From a virus: DNA of 34,005 bases. Made by a program: the position numbers and the translations under genes. Position 1 is the first letter of the stretch; every line of letters begins with the position of its first letter. Of this stretch, positions 6,873 through 17,600 are shown one piece after another. Under the pieces are notes generated by a model, which ran no database searches, was not told the origin of the DNA, and saw only the letters and a list, made by a program, of their open reading frames with translations. The stretch lies in the IMG/VR virus record IMGVR_UViG_3300017727_000066, positions 1 through 34,005 of that record; one strand, 5' to 3'.

Positions 6873-8957
6873 TTATACCGCAGAACTTACTCCGCTGGTA
6901 TAAACCCAGGCACCAGCAGTTACAGTACATGTTAGTACATATCTGTTAACTGTTAGTGAAACCGATCCTGTTACGTCACTAAACTGTACATCTTTTAGTA
7001 CGGTCTCGTTTTCTTGCCCTGTTTCTGTTACCCTCGATACACTTGCACTATCCGCTGTATATGTACCAACTTCACTGCTTGTATCTAAGTTTATCTCTAT
7101 TTCTGTTGAACTTACAATTCTATTAATAGCATATGTACCATTAATTGCTGTAACTCCTGTTGCACCTGTAACTGTTACATTACGGCCTGCATCATAGCCA
7201 TGAACTGCATCTAATGTTAAGATAGTTAATGTACCTTTAGTAATAGACGCAACTGTTCTTGTTGCCACTGTAACTGTTTTATCAACTGCTACTGTAGTTT
7301 CATCTAATCCTGTATTCAATGCACTTGCTGTTAGTGTAGCACTTGCTGATGTTTGATCAGTTGCATGAATTTTTGCGGCTGTTCCGTTTACTTTTGTACT
7401 TGCTGGAACAATCTCTTCAAGTAGTGTAACAAGTTTAGTACCAAAGGCCGCTCCGCCTCCTGCACCTGCATTGTAACCTAAGCCTGTAATATTAAGTGCC
7501 ATTGCAACGCCTTCGCCGTCAATAGCAGTATCTACATAATTTTTAGTTGCCGCATCTGTGCCTGCAACTGGCTCACCTAATCCTGAAATCTTATTTGTGT
7601 TTAAGATTTCGATAACACCTGTTGCTCCTTCAAGTTGTAGGTTACCTACTCCTGTTGAAACTTTTTGTCCGTCAACACTAACGTTATCAACATCTAATGA
7701 CGTAAGTGTTCCAAGTGTTTGCATTTGTGGAGCACTTGTAATTGTTCCTAATGTTGTACCTGATATAACAGTATTGCCGTTAATCTTATAACCTGCTGTT
7801 GAATCAAAGAATACGTTTGATGTAAATGCGTTTGTTGCAAGTTTCCAAAGAAACTCTTTATCATCTGGATTTGCTTTAACAATGATACCTGCGTCATTAA
7901 CATCTGCATCTGGTAATACTGTGCTATCACTTGTAATAGCAAGTTCAATATTTTTATCTTTAATTCTTAAGTTATCAACGTCTGTACTAAAAGTGTTACC
8001 ACTTACAGTTAGGTTACCGTCAATTTTAACATCGCCGCCAACGTCAAGTGTTGCTGTAGGTACTGCTTTGAAAATACCTGCGTAACTATTTGTAGTATCA
8101 ATTTTAATTGCTGAAGTTGCACCACTTGCTTTTCTTACTTGGATATCTAAATTTCTATCTCTAACTTGGTTTGCAATAACTGTTTGGTTTGCAACAACAC
8201 CAATGTTAATATTATCTTCTGGTCCTACTGTAATACCACCATTGTTAATTGTGCTAATAGTACCGTTTGAAGTTGCATTAGAATCCGTTGGCATAAACTG
8301 TGATGCGTTTTTCTTAACACCTTGTGCATTAATAATTGTATCTGCTGAAGTTGCTGTTCCGTGAAACTTAAAGTCGGCATCAATTACATTAATACCTTTT
8401 TCAACTGCGCCAACAATTCCTGTAATAGGATTTGCTGAGTTAGGTGTAAATCTAATGTTTGAAAGTATTGCTTCTTTTTGTCCGCCAACATTTAAATTAA
8501 CAAGTGTTCTGTTTGACTGTGTTGTATCTAAAACTGTTTCAGTTGTAAACCCTGAAGTTCCTTCTGATGTTGCAAAGTCAGGACCAACAAGTACTAAGTC
8601 TGTTCCGTCAAAGAAATATAACTTATTGTTTTGATTATCAATCCAAAGATCGCCTGTAACCATTTGTGGTTGTGTAGGACTTACAATAGGTCCACCTGCA
8701 CTTTTAAATTGTGCACCATCATATAATTTTAATCTTGCTTCACCACTGTCATACCATAACTGACCTGTAAGTGGATTTGCTGGTGCTTGTGTGTTAGTAA
8801 AGTTTTCAAGCATCTTAACAAAATTTTCGTTAATGCTTTCGCCAAAGCCTGAATAGTTTCTACCAACTAATGAAATATCAGTTGTTTGTGTGTTTAATTG
8901 TCCGTCAACTAAATTTACAAGTAAGTCGCCGTTTGTTTTATTAATCTGATACGCCAT
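6873..8957 (-). CDS. Tail fibre protein 2 (694 residues)
   Basis: The N-terminal ~125 residues carry the shared fibre module (LVGRNYSGFGE, NENFVKMLENF, GQLWYDSG, then GDLWIDNQNNKLYFFDG). The shaft has beta-helical stretches, including TLDVGGDVKIDGNLTVSG, and near residue 470 the trimeric-fibre motif DAATKNYVDTAI common in phage tail fibres. The last ~200 residues are a Thr/Val-rich beta region with an Ig-like look (VHGYDAGRNVTVTGATGV) and end in VYTSGVSSAV. No tail collar or self-cleaving chaperone domain is visible. The ATG overlaps the TAA of the previous fibre gene (TAATG), and GGGGGCG lies just upstream. The ending differs from both sister fibres, so this may be a shaft segment rather than the receptor-binding tip. 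Confidence 0.88.
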   Translation of the reverse strand: MAYQINKTNGDLLVNLVDGQLNTQTTDISLVGRNYSGFGESINENFVKMLENFTNTQAPANPLTGQLWYDSGEARLKLYDGAQFKSAGGPIVSPTQPQMVTGDLWIDNQNNKLYFFDGTDLVLVGPDFATSEGTSGFTTETVLDTTQSNRTLVNLNVGGQKEAILSNIRFTPNSANPITGIVGAVEKGINVIDADFKFHGTATSADTIINAQGVKKNASQFMPTDSNATSNGTISTINNGGITVGPEDNINIGVVANQTVIANQVRDRNLDIQVRKASGATSAIKIDTTNSYAGIFKAVPTATLDVGGDVKIDGNLTVSGNTFSTDVDNLRIKDKNIELAITSDSTVLPDADVNDAGIIVKANPDDKEFLWKLATNAFTSNVFFDSTAGYKINGNTVISGTTLGTITSAPQMQTLGTLTSLDVDNVSVDGQKVSTGVGNLQLEGATGVIEILNTNKISGLGEPVAGTDAATKNYVDTAIDGEGVAMALNITGLGYNAGAGGGAAFGTKLVTLLEEIVPASTKVNGTAAKIHATDQTSASATLTASALNTGLDETTVAVDKTVTVATRTVASITKGTLTILTLDAVHGYDAGRNVTVTGATGVTAINGTYAINRIVSSTEIEINLDTSSEVGTYTADSASVSRVTETGQENETVLKDVQFSDVTGSVSLTVNRYVLTCTVTAGAWVYTSGVSSAV

Positions 8958-11020
8958 TATTTCGCCCCCGCATAAATTAGATAGTTCATTGCCAAGTACG
9001 GATTCATTACATTAAAGTCTTGCCCGACTGCTGTATTGCTTACCACTCCTCCTGAGAATGGAAACTTTTGTCCTGCGTTTGAACCTTGCGGTGCATCGGC
9101 TACTGTAGCATCACCATCTACTGGTGTACCTTGTACATCTCTTGTTGCGTAATACTGTGTACCACTTGGTCCACGTAAATCATGTTCGTGTTCTGGTAGT
9201 TCATCAACTGCAATTGGTTTCTTCTCGACACCTGCTGTACCACCTATTGTATCAGCATTTTCGTCTGTAACTCTGTTTGCTGGTCCTGTTTGTGTACCCA
9301 TGTTATCCATACCAAGTGGAAATCTACCACGTAAATCTGGTAAGGCAAATTTACCTAATGCAGGATTTGCTTTGAATGACGTACCAATAATTCCATGTAG
9401 TTCTGGCCAATCAACAATAAACACTTCACTACCATCACATAATAACCAACCGTTTAAGTCTAAGACTGATGTTGCGTTACCTGCATATGGTGTAATCATT
9501 CCAACTGGGTTAACAGGTAAAGCACTAAACAAGTTACTTCTTGATAGTTTCTTAATTCCTGTTCCGCTACCGTTTTCATCGTTAATTCTATTAACAAGGA
9601 ATTCGTCATCAAATCTTGATGTTGGAACTGATGTTTTATTTGTAATGAAAGTACTATTAATACTAATATCAAAATTCTTAACAAGTGTAGTTTCGCCTGG
9701 CGCACTATATTGTCCATCAAAGATAACTGGCGGTGCTGTTACATCACCTGTAATTTGAAATGTTGTTCTTGAAGCAAGTTTATCTGAACTTCCTGAACGT
9801 CCTGTAACTGTACCAGTTACATTACCAACCAAGTTAGCCCTTACTGTGTTTGCATTAATCTCTGCAAACTTTAATGTTGTACTACCAATGTTAACTGAGT
9901 TTGTAGAATCTGGTAATACTGTACCACCTAATGTAGTTGTACCACCTACTTCTAAACTGTTTCCGATTCTTGCACTCTTGGCAATACCAATACCACCTGC
10001 TGTAGTAATTGCTCCTGTTCCAGTGTTAACTGCTTCTGCAATTCCATTAATAACAAGGTTGTTACTAATAATAGCATTACCTGTTACGTCTAATGCTTCT
10101 GCTGGTGATAAGTTGTTAATACCAACTTTTTGTGTTGAATCAATTCTTAATACAGGTTGTAAGTTTCCTGCATTGTTAATACGTAAGTCAATGTTAGCAC
10201 CTGATGTATTATTTGAGATAATAGCATTTTGTCCTTCAATACCTATTTGGACAACTGCATCACTACCAATACTTACACCTGTGTTATTTTTAATTTGTAA
10301 ACTTGCATTTGAAATACTTGCAATGTCGCCTCTTAAAAAGTTTGAAGCCGCTACAACTGTTGAACCTACAATTAAGTTTTCTGCTTTCTCTGATACACCA
10401 TAGTATTTTCCTACGCCTGCACCTGTAATGTCTGCTGTACTTAAATTGAATCCTGGACTTACTGTTGAAAATCCTTGAATAGTTGCCTTAGGAGTAAATG
10501 CACTTGTCGCATAAATTGCAACAACTTTGCCGCCTATTTCAACTTGTAACGCTGTGTAATTAATATTGTCAGTACCAGTTAGTGTAGTAGGTCTAACACC
10601 TGCCGCTAATCCGTCACTAAACTCTGGTCCTACTAAGATCCAACCTGAACCTGTAAACAAATATAACTGTTGATTGTCTGTGTCTGTCCACAAATCACCT
10701 GCTACTGAATTTGCTACGTCTGGTGCTGAGTCGCCACGTTTTAATCCGCCAGCCTCAATCCAGTTAGTTCCGTCATAAATTTTAAGAATGTTAACACCAA
10801 CTGCTGTGTCATACCATAGTTGACCTTCAATTGGTCTTGCTGGTGCTGTACTATTACTAAAGTTTTCTAATAGTTGTAAAAAGTTTTGTCCAATTAACGC
10901 ACCGTAGTCTGTTGTAAACCTACCTGGAATCTGTAATGTAGTAGAAGTATCGGTAGTGTTATCCTCGATAGCAATACTACCCTTATTCGTAATGTCGGTA
11001 TAGTTAATAGTATATGCCAT
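8957..11020 (-). CDS. Tail fibre protein 1 with phage tail collar domain (687 residues)
   Basis: The N-terminal ~130 residues carry the shared module (GALIGQNFLQLLENFS, GQLWYD, then GDLWTDTDNQQLYLFTG). The shaft includes ITTAGGIGIAKSARIGNSLE and VNIGSTTLKFAEINANTVRA, both familiar from marine phage fibres. From about residue 503 it has a phage tail collar domain: GMITPYAG, NGWLLCDGSE, then FALPDLRGRFPLGMDNMG. LPEHEHDL places H611-x-H613, and the protein ends NPYLAMNYLIYAGAK. In T4 gp12 an HxH motif binds a metal ion inside the fibre trimer, so a metal site is plausible here. It is the best receptor-binding candidate in the window. Its ribosome binding site (GAGGGA) lies in the last codons of the upstream gene, with three bases between stop and start. 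Confidence 0.92.
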   Translation of the reverse strand: MAYTINYTDITNKGSIAIEDNTTDTSTTLQIPGRFTTDYGALIGQNFLQLLENFSNSTAPARPIEGQLWYDTAVGVNILKIYDGTNWIEAGGLKRGDSAPDVANSVAGDLWTDTDNQQLYLFTGSGWILVGPEFSDGLAAGVRPTTLTGTDNINYTALQVEIGGKVVAIYATSAFTPKATIQGFSTVSPGFNLSTADITGAGVGKYYGVSEKAENLIVGSTVVAASNFLRGDIASISNASLQIKNNTGVSIGSDAVVQIGIEGQNAIISNNTSGANIDLRINNAGNLQPVLRIDSTQKVGINNLSPAEALDVTGNAIISNNLVINGIAEAVNTGTGAITTAGGIGIAKSARIGNSLEVGGTTTLGGTVLPDSTNSVNIGSTTLKFAEINANTVRANLVGNVTGTVTGRSGSSDKLASRTTFQITGDVTAPPVIFDGQYSAPGETTLVKNFDISINSTFITNKTSVPTSRFDDEFLVNRINDENGSGTGIKKLSRSNLFSALPVNPVGMITPYAGNATSVLDLNGWLLCDGSEVFIVDWPELHGIIGTSFKANPALGKFALPDLRGRFPLGMDNMGTQTGPANRVTDENADTIGGTAGVEKKPIAVDELPEHEHDLRGPSGTQYYATRDVQGTPVDGDATVADAPQGSNAGQKFPFSGGVVSNTAVGQDFNVMNPYLAMNYLIYAGAK

Positions 11021-11023
11021 CTA

Positions 11024-11638
11024 TTATCCCTCGTTGTAACCAGTTAAACTTTGTACTCTAACAGTATAATCGATTTGAATTAATCTGTTTAATGATTTTT
11101 GTACAGGATGGAATACAACGTGTGTTAATAATCTACCTGTTCCTGTTGGACTATAACTTACTAATCCTAACTCATCAAACACATACTGGTTTTCAGTATC
11201 TGTTGCTGTATCGTTTGCTTCTTGACCATTTGGCTCACCGTAGTCTAACAAACACTGTACAATAATGTCTGTGTAGTTAGTTCCACTAACGTGCCTTGTT
11301 TCAATTTTGTTTCTGTTAGGATCAACGTTGTTTACACTTTGATCGTCAACAATTTTCTTATATGTTTGGTTGTATAAACTTGCGTTTGTACCTGTGCTAT
11401 TTGGAGTTAGGTAAGTAATAATGCCTGTAGGATCAACACTTGTACCACCATTACCAAACGCCATTTCGTACACAAATCCTTGTCCTGCATTTGCAAGGGA
11501 TTCTGCCAAAGCAATACTCATATTTTCATAGTGAATTGCATTGCGTTTATCAATGAAAACTTCTTTTGTTTCGGGGTTAAAGATCTTAATGTGACCTTGC
11601 ACTAACACTCCGTTTTTGTCTAATATGTTATCTGTCAT
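11024..11638 (-). CDS. Probable virion structural protein (204 residues)
   Basis: This 204-residue protein has a regular, soluble, beta-rich sequence. It opens DNILDKNGVLVQGHIKIFNP, a layout common to phage baseplate or fibre-adaptor proteins, and continues with a helix (SIALAESLANAG) and VYEMAFGNGGTSVD. The C-terminal part (LTHVVFHPVQKSLNRLIQID) reads as strands. I recall similar proteins beside fibre genes in marine T4-like phages but cannot give a gp number. It lies between the giant structural gene and the first fibre gene, where an adaptor linking baseplate to fibres would be expected; that role is inference. A late-promoter-like box and the site TAGGAAA precede its ATG, and the leader overlaps the stop of the giant gene. 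Confidence 0.75.
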   Translation of the reverse strand: MTDNILDKNGVLVQGHIKIFNPETKEVFIDKRNAIHYENMSIALAESLANAGQGFVYEMAFGNGGTSVDPTGIITYLTPNSTGTNASLYNQTYKKIVDDQSVNNVDPNRNKIETRHVSGTNYTDIIVQCLLDYGEPNGQEANDTATDTENQYVFDELGLVSYSPTGTGRLLTHVVFHPVQKSLNRLIQIDYTVRVQSLTGYNEG

Positions 11639-11654
11639 TTATGTTTCCTACATT

Positions 11655-11662
11655 GTATTTAT
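11655..11662 (-). promoter_or_regulatory. Putative T4-type late promoter box (ATAAATAC)
   Basis: The minus strand reads CCTAAATAAATACAATG, overlapping the TAA stop of the giant gene. The box is followed by TAGGAAA and the ATG at 11638. Its octamer and the following bases closely match the box before gp6. It would allow the 204-residue protein and the fibres to be transcribed independently of the 15 kb giant gene. Confidence 0.6.
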
Positions 11663-14600
11663 TTAGGTAAGTCAACCTCTTCAGCTCTTAAGAACTGTGC
11701 TATTGCATTTTTTGTCTTTCCTAATGTTTTTCCTGAATCATTCCAAGTTTTTCCAACTTTTCTGACTACTGTTACCCTAACACCGTCCGCTGGTGCTGTT
11801 ATTAGTGTTAATATATTGCCAGAAACACTAAATTCTGCTTGTGCTGTAATATCGCCTTCTGGACTGTCTTGAGCAACTGTTGCATCAAACATTGCAATAT
11901 CACGTTTTCGTAGACGTTTACCGCCTGCGAACACTTCAAATTCGTCAACACCTTTAGTAGGTGTCCAATCTAACAAGTATTCTGTTGAACTTCCATCACC
12001 AATATATGTGTTAATTAGTGTTTTGTCCTGGTAAGGAACAGTTTGTTGGAAGCCTTGATCAAAGATTTCATCACCTGTTTGGTGGATATCTTTAACTCCA
12101 GTACCAAATGTACCTCTACGTAACTGTGTTAAACTGTTACTATCCTTAACCATATACTCAATACGTTCACCATTAATGAAAATAACACCTGGTGTATTTG
12201 TAGTTTTATCTGGAACAAACATACTATCTGGGTTATCTACTATAATTTCTTTATCAAACGGTTTAAGATCTTGTACTAATCTATATTTATTATTATCTCC
12301 AAGTCGTTTGTACACTGTTCTGTTAAGCATGTCTTTAAACACTCTCCAACCAAACTTAGATACTGTTGGACCTGTTTCAGAAAACTGTATAACCTCAACA
12401 ACATCATTTGCTGTTAATGGTTGTGCCATTCTTACAAATAACTGATCGTCTGTAACTTTGTAATCAACACTTGGTGTTTGTAACTTGCCGTTTACAACAA
12501 TCCATACATATTCAGCATCAACTGTTTGTCTTTCAAGTTTAATTAAACCTGCAAGTAAGTGATTGTACTCAATGTCTGCCGCACTTTCAAAGTCAATAGT
12601 AGTTCTTGTAACAATATCAAAGTTCTTACGATTAATTTCTTGTATATCATGTTTACTAAAGTGTGTAACTTTGATTGTAGTATCTATTGTTGGTACAGTA
12701 TCTAATGTTAGTACATTACCAGCAACTGTGTATTGGCCATCTGTTGTTACAAATATATCAAGTTTGTCACCTGCTTGTGCAACATTTTCAAAAATTTCAA
12801 CACTTGAGTTAGCAGGACGGAAAATAAAGTCTGAAGTATATGTTAATGCATTACCGTTAAGCAATACAATAATATCATCAGCACCTAATGTACCTCCTGG
12901 TTGTTGCCAGTTACGTAATTGATATTCTACTCTGTTGTCAATAGTGAATGATTCGTTATAACCTGCATTAAGAATATTATCGCCAACTCTTACAATTATG
13001 TTATGACTTGCAGGCAAACTACTAAATGGTGTTGTGCTTAATTCATAACTTGCACTACTTCCATCAGCAATCAAGTTATCTGTTTTAATTTCACTAAATG
13101 TTTGAGCGTCACTTGCATATATTCCAAAGTTAATTACTGCTTCATCTGCCGGTGCCGCACCAAATGTAATTACTGCTTTGTTGGCAGTATCGTATGAACT
13201 GTCTGTAGTTTCTAATACGTAAGAAGGTTTTTCTCCGTTAACAGTTACAATACTATTAATATCTTCTCTCCAGTCAACATTCGTAACAAACTGTATAGTT
13301 GAACCGTCACCTGTAAATGTATCTAAGTCAAGAATCTTATCACCGTTACCGCTCATTGAAATTACATTAATTCTTTGATTAAGTGCTGGTGCACTTGCCA
13401 TTGTAACAGTTTTATTTTTATAATCAACTGTGTAAGTAGATTGTAATGCAATTATATTATTCACTTTTACTAACAATGCATCTTTAGATTGCGGTATGCC
13501 GTTATAACTAAACACTGTAGTCGAACCATCACCAATGTATGAAACACTTTCAATAACACTTGCACCACTTCCTACTCTATCGTAAATTTTCATATCAAGA
13601 GTATCTAATACTTGTCCTGGAATTTGTTCTTCAGGACCTTTGCTTGTTAACTGTGTTACAAACCCATCACCGTCAATGTTAATTTCTTCTGGATTAATAC
13701 CTGTTGCACTTGCATATGCTAAGTCGCCACCTTGTACCAATGTATCGTATGCTCTTGGATCAGGTACAAACGAACCGTCACTTGTATTTTTTCTAAATAT
13801 TAATACATCATCAGCACCTGGACTGTTAATACCGTTGATATCTAATCCATCATTGTCAAGGAAGATAGTTTGTGTTGTACCATCACCTGTTAGCGTTGTA
13901 GTCCTTGCATTTGGATTAGTTGGACTGCTTGGATAATTTGGATCATCAATTCTTGTACCATTCAAGTAAACATTATATTCAACACCATTTTCTAATGGCT
14001 TAGAAAGTGTTACACTAATTGTACTTCCATCTAAACGTATTACTTCATCTTCGTATGTATTATCGTATGAATCATAAGCACCAGTGAACCAACCTTCTGT
14101 TCCCCAACCAGAGCCGCCACCAAAGGTAAAACTCTTAACTTGAACTCCACCGTAATCAATGCCGTCCATTAACTGTCCAAGATCGTTTGCTAATTGTCCT
14201 GTAGTTGGATTGTAGAACAAGTTAATTCTATCTTGTGCAGTTAGTAATGAAATTTCTTTCTTATAACTAATCGATATATTACTGTTATTAGCCGGAGGTG
14301 TTGTAAATGTAACTTGTCCAATACTACGTTCATGTGTTCTACCTACGCTGTCAATAATATTTAAAACATTATATCCGCTCTGTAGTACTTCAATGCCGTC
14401 TACAGTTACTGACACTTGATCTGTTTTAACATCCATTGGCCATTTTAGTTTAAAGTTATACTTGCCGCCTGTACCTACAAACGTTTCTGTTTCTGCAAGT
14501 GTTGTAATAAAGAACGTTCCTGTTACTCTATCAAACTTAACAGTCATATGTGTAGTTCTTAGATTCGAGTTGCCTATAATTGCACTTGCTTTACCAACCT

Positions 14601-17600
14601 TACCACCGTCTGCTACTGCACCATTAAGTACTATTGTGGGTGCGGACACATACCCCTGGCCCGCATTGTCTATTTTAATTTCTGTAATTTTTCCGCCACC
14701 AACGTATGCTGTTGCTTTGGCTCCTGTTCCGCCGCCGCCAACAAACTCTACACCTGGTGCATTTTCATAACCTGATCCTGCATCAAAAATGTCTACTGAT
14801 TTAATTTTAAAACTTGCATTATCTTTCCAATGCTTACTTGGATAAGTGTTTAAAAGTGATGCTGATTGTAATTCATCATCAACTACTCTAACAGTTTGTG
14901 GAATAATTTTTCCTGCAATATCGCTGTATATTGGAGATAAATCAAAGTCAGTAACCATAGACGATGCTGTGTCTTTACCTTCGTATGTACTTAGGTATTC
15001 TCTAATTTTAGATTTATATGGTTTAACTTCTTTTACATATTCTTCATAACTTTCTAAGAAATCATTATTAAATGTAATGTCTTTTCTTAATGAACCGATA
15101 TTATGTTTTGCTTTGATAAATGATGTTTTAAACATCCAATCAACAAATTTTTGTTCTGATAAAATGTAACGCATTTGTGCAAAGAACAACTTATTGTACT
15201 CAATAGCAAGTTCGTCAACAAATATTTTATCTCTTAATGCTTTTAAGATAATACGCATTTCATCAATTGGTTGTAAGTCAAATGCACTGTCATCATAACC
15301 GAATGAATCGTATCCGATTAGTTCTTCGCTGTAATCATATAGTGACTTACCTAATTCTATTGTTGCATTTTGCCTACCAATAGTTTTATAGTTAACTGTA
15401 TAGTCTACATTTGCTTGTGAATCTACTTTTTCTAATAGTAACCAGCCGCCTGACCCAACATTATTAATCTTAATAATATTACCAAACGTATCTTGTAGTG
15501 ATTCTAACTTATAAGTTTCGTCAATAACATAATCTGCTTTCGTTAAAGCATTATAACCTGTAGCATACCAGTCAATGTAACTCCAATAAGGTTTTACATC
15601 ATATCGTTGACTTTTAATTCTGTTCCAAATTACTGTGCCACCAACATATTCATACAATGACCATTTGTTTTCGTATGTTGTATCAGTTGTTGTAAGCACT
15701 GTAAATGGTCTTATTCTAATAGTATCTGTTTGAGCATAGTTAGTACCACTTTTAATAACTGTTGCACCTGTAATCTGTCCTACATTGTTCATTGTAAGAC
15801 TAACTTCAGCGCCTGTGCCTGATACTGTTGTAATTGCTACTGTTGGTACTGTTTTATAACCGTATCCTTGTTCAGTAACGTCTGCTCTTAACACTTTACC
15901 ATCTTGGATCGTTAAACTAACTGTTGCTTGTTTAAGTCTACCTACTGGTACAAACTGTAATTCGCTGTCACTGTCAATTTGTCTGTCAAATTTTCTTGAT
16001 GCTACTGTTGGAATAGGATCATTAGTTTCTAAATCACTTAAATCAAAGTCATCAATTAAGATTTTTTGTTTTAATGATGTATTAACTCTTTCAACAAGTT
16101 GTTTTAATGCTTCAATCCTGTTAACAAACATTGTTTGTCTTGGCTCGTTAAGAATACCGTATCTATCTTTGGTTGTTAACTCTCTGTCTGGTACTGGTCT
16201 TCCTTGCTCGTCAAATCCGATTAAACTATCAAACCATTTACGTTCTAAATCTGTTTTAGGAACACTTGTTTCTAACCCGTCTGTAATAATCTTGTATTGG
16301 TTGTGTACATTTTTATCAGTTTCTTCAATATTCCAATATGCAAATTTAAGAATAGTGTCATTACCTGTAATAGAACTTTGTAAGTTATGTAATGTCCACT
16401 CGTTCTTATCAAGCATTGTTGCAAATTTTAGTCCTGCACCTGATGGATCTCTAATTAACTCTTGTACATCAGCGGCACTAATTGTTCTTCCTGGTACATT
16501 TGGTGTTGTTTTCTTATTACGTACCCAGTAGTAATAATAAAGTGTAAATTTTTGTGCTTCGTCATCATAAACACGTCTTGAACTATAAGCATTGTCGCCG
16601 TATTTTGACTTTCCACTAATTCCTTCTACTAATCCTGATTCAGTATCCGCTTGTTCGTCCCATTCACTTGGTAATAAATCACTTTCTACCCATTCGTAAA
16701 TTTCAACTTCTGTTCCTGGGAACACTGAATTCATTGTATTACTTGTAGTGAAGATATTTCCTGTGTTACTGTACGGATTAATAAATCTTACAGCATCGAT
16801 ATCCCACCATAATTTACCAACATTGTTTGTTGTGTCAAACATTGTTTCGTCTTTTACAACTGTTGTATCAGTTGCTATGTTATATGTTGAAGGATCATAT
16901 GTTGTTTTAAATGTTAACTCTGTTTCAGCCGTTCCTGCAATTTTTCCTTGTGCTGGATCAATGTAATCAATGTACTCAGTAACCTGATTTGTATTTTTAT
17001 CATATAAACTAATACCTTTGAATCGGCTAAGATCAACTAATGGTCTTTCAGATCTAATTTTTTCCCATAGTTTAGTATTAGGATTTGATCTGTAATCTAT
17101 TACTGTTCCTCTGCTATTGTTATCATCTCTACTATATGTTGGTATACCAATATAAATGTGATTACCGTTGATGAACATTGTTCTACCAAAGTATAATGCT
17201 TTGCTATCTGCAAATTTTAACTTGTCTGCATACACATATCTGTTACCTAACAGTTCATAAACAAATACTTCACCAGTATCAATAAGTGATGTATTGAATA
17301 ATGTAGTTCCATTGTCAAATGCTGTTATGCCGCCGTCAAATCCTGTAATACTTGTAAGGTCACCACCTGCTGAATGTACTGCAATCCTATCAGTTCCGTA
17401 CTTAACAACTGATCCAAACTTCTCGTTTGCAATTCCTTGTGGTCCAACCAAGTGCTGTACTTGTTGGAATGTACCATTAACACTTTCGTAAATGAATACT
17501 GTACCTTGGTTTACATATTCAGCACTATATTTAGGAGCACCTACAGCAATAAATCTACCATCATTGGAAACTGTTACTGAACTTCCGTAGCCAATGCCGT

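Noticed and set aside
9300-9758. Plus-strand open frame of 152 codons
   Set aside because: It is antisense to the collar-domain region of fibre gene 1, and the minus-strand protein is clearly the real one.
9846-10403. Plus-strand open frame of 185 codons
   Set aside because: It lies wholly inside fibre gene 1 on the opposite strand, has the Pro/Leu/Ile-rich composition of an antisense shadow and no ribosome binding site or family motif.
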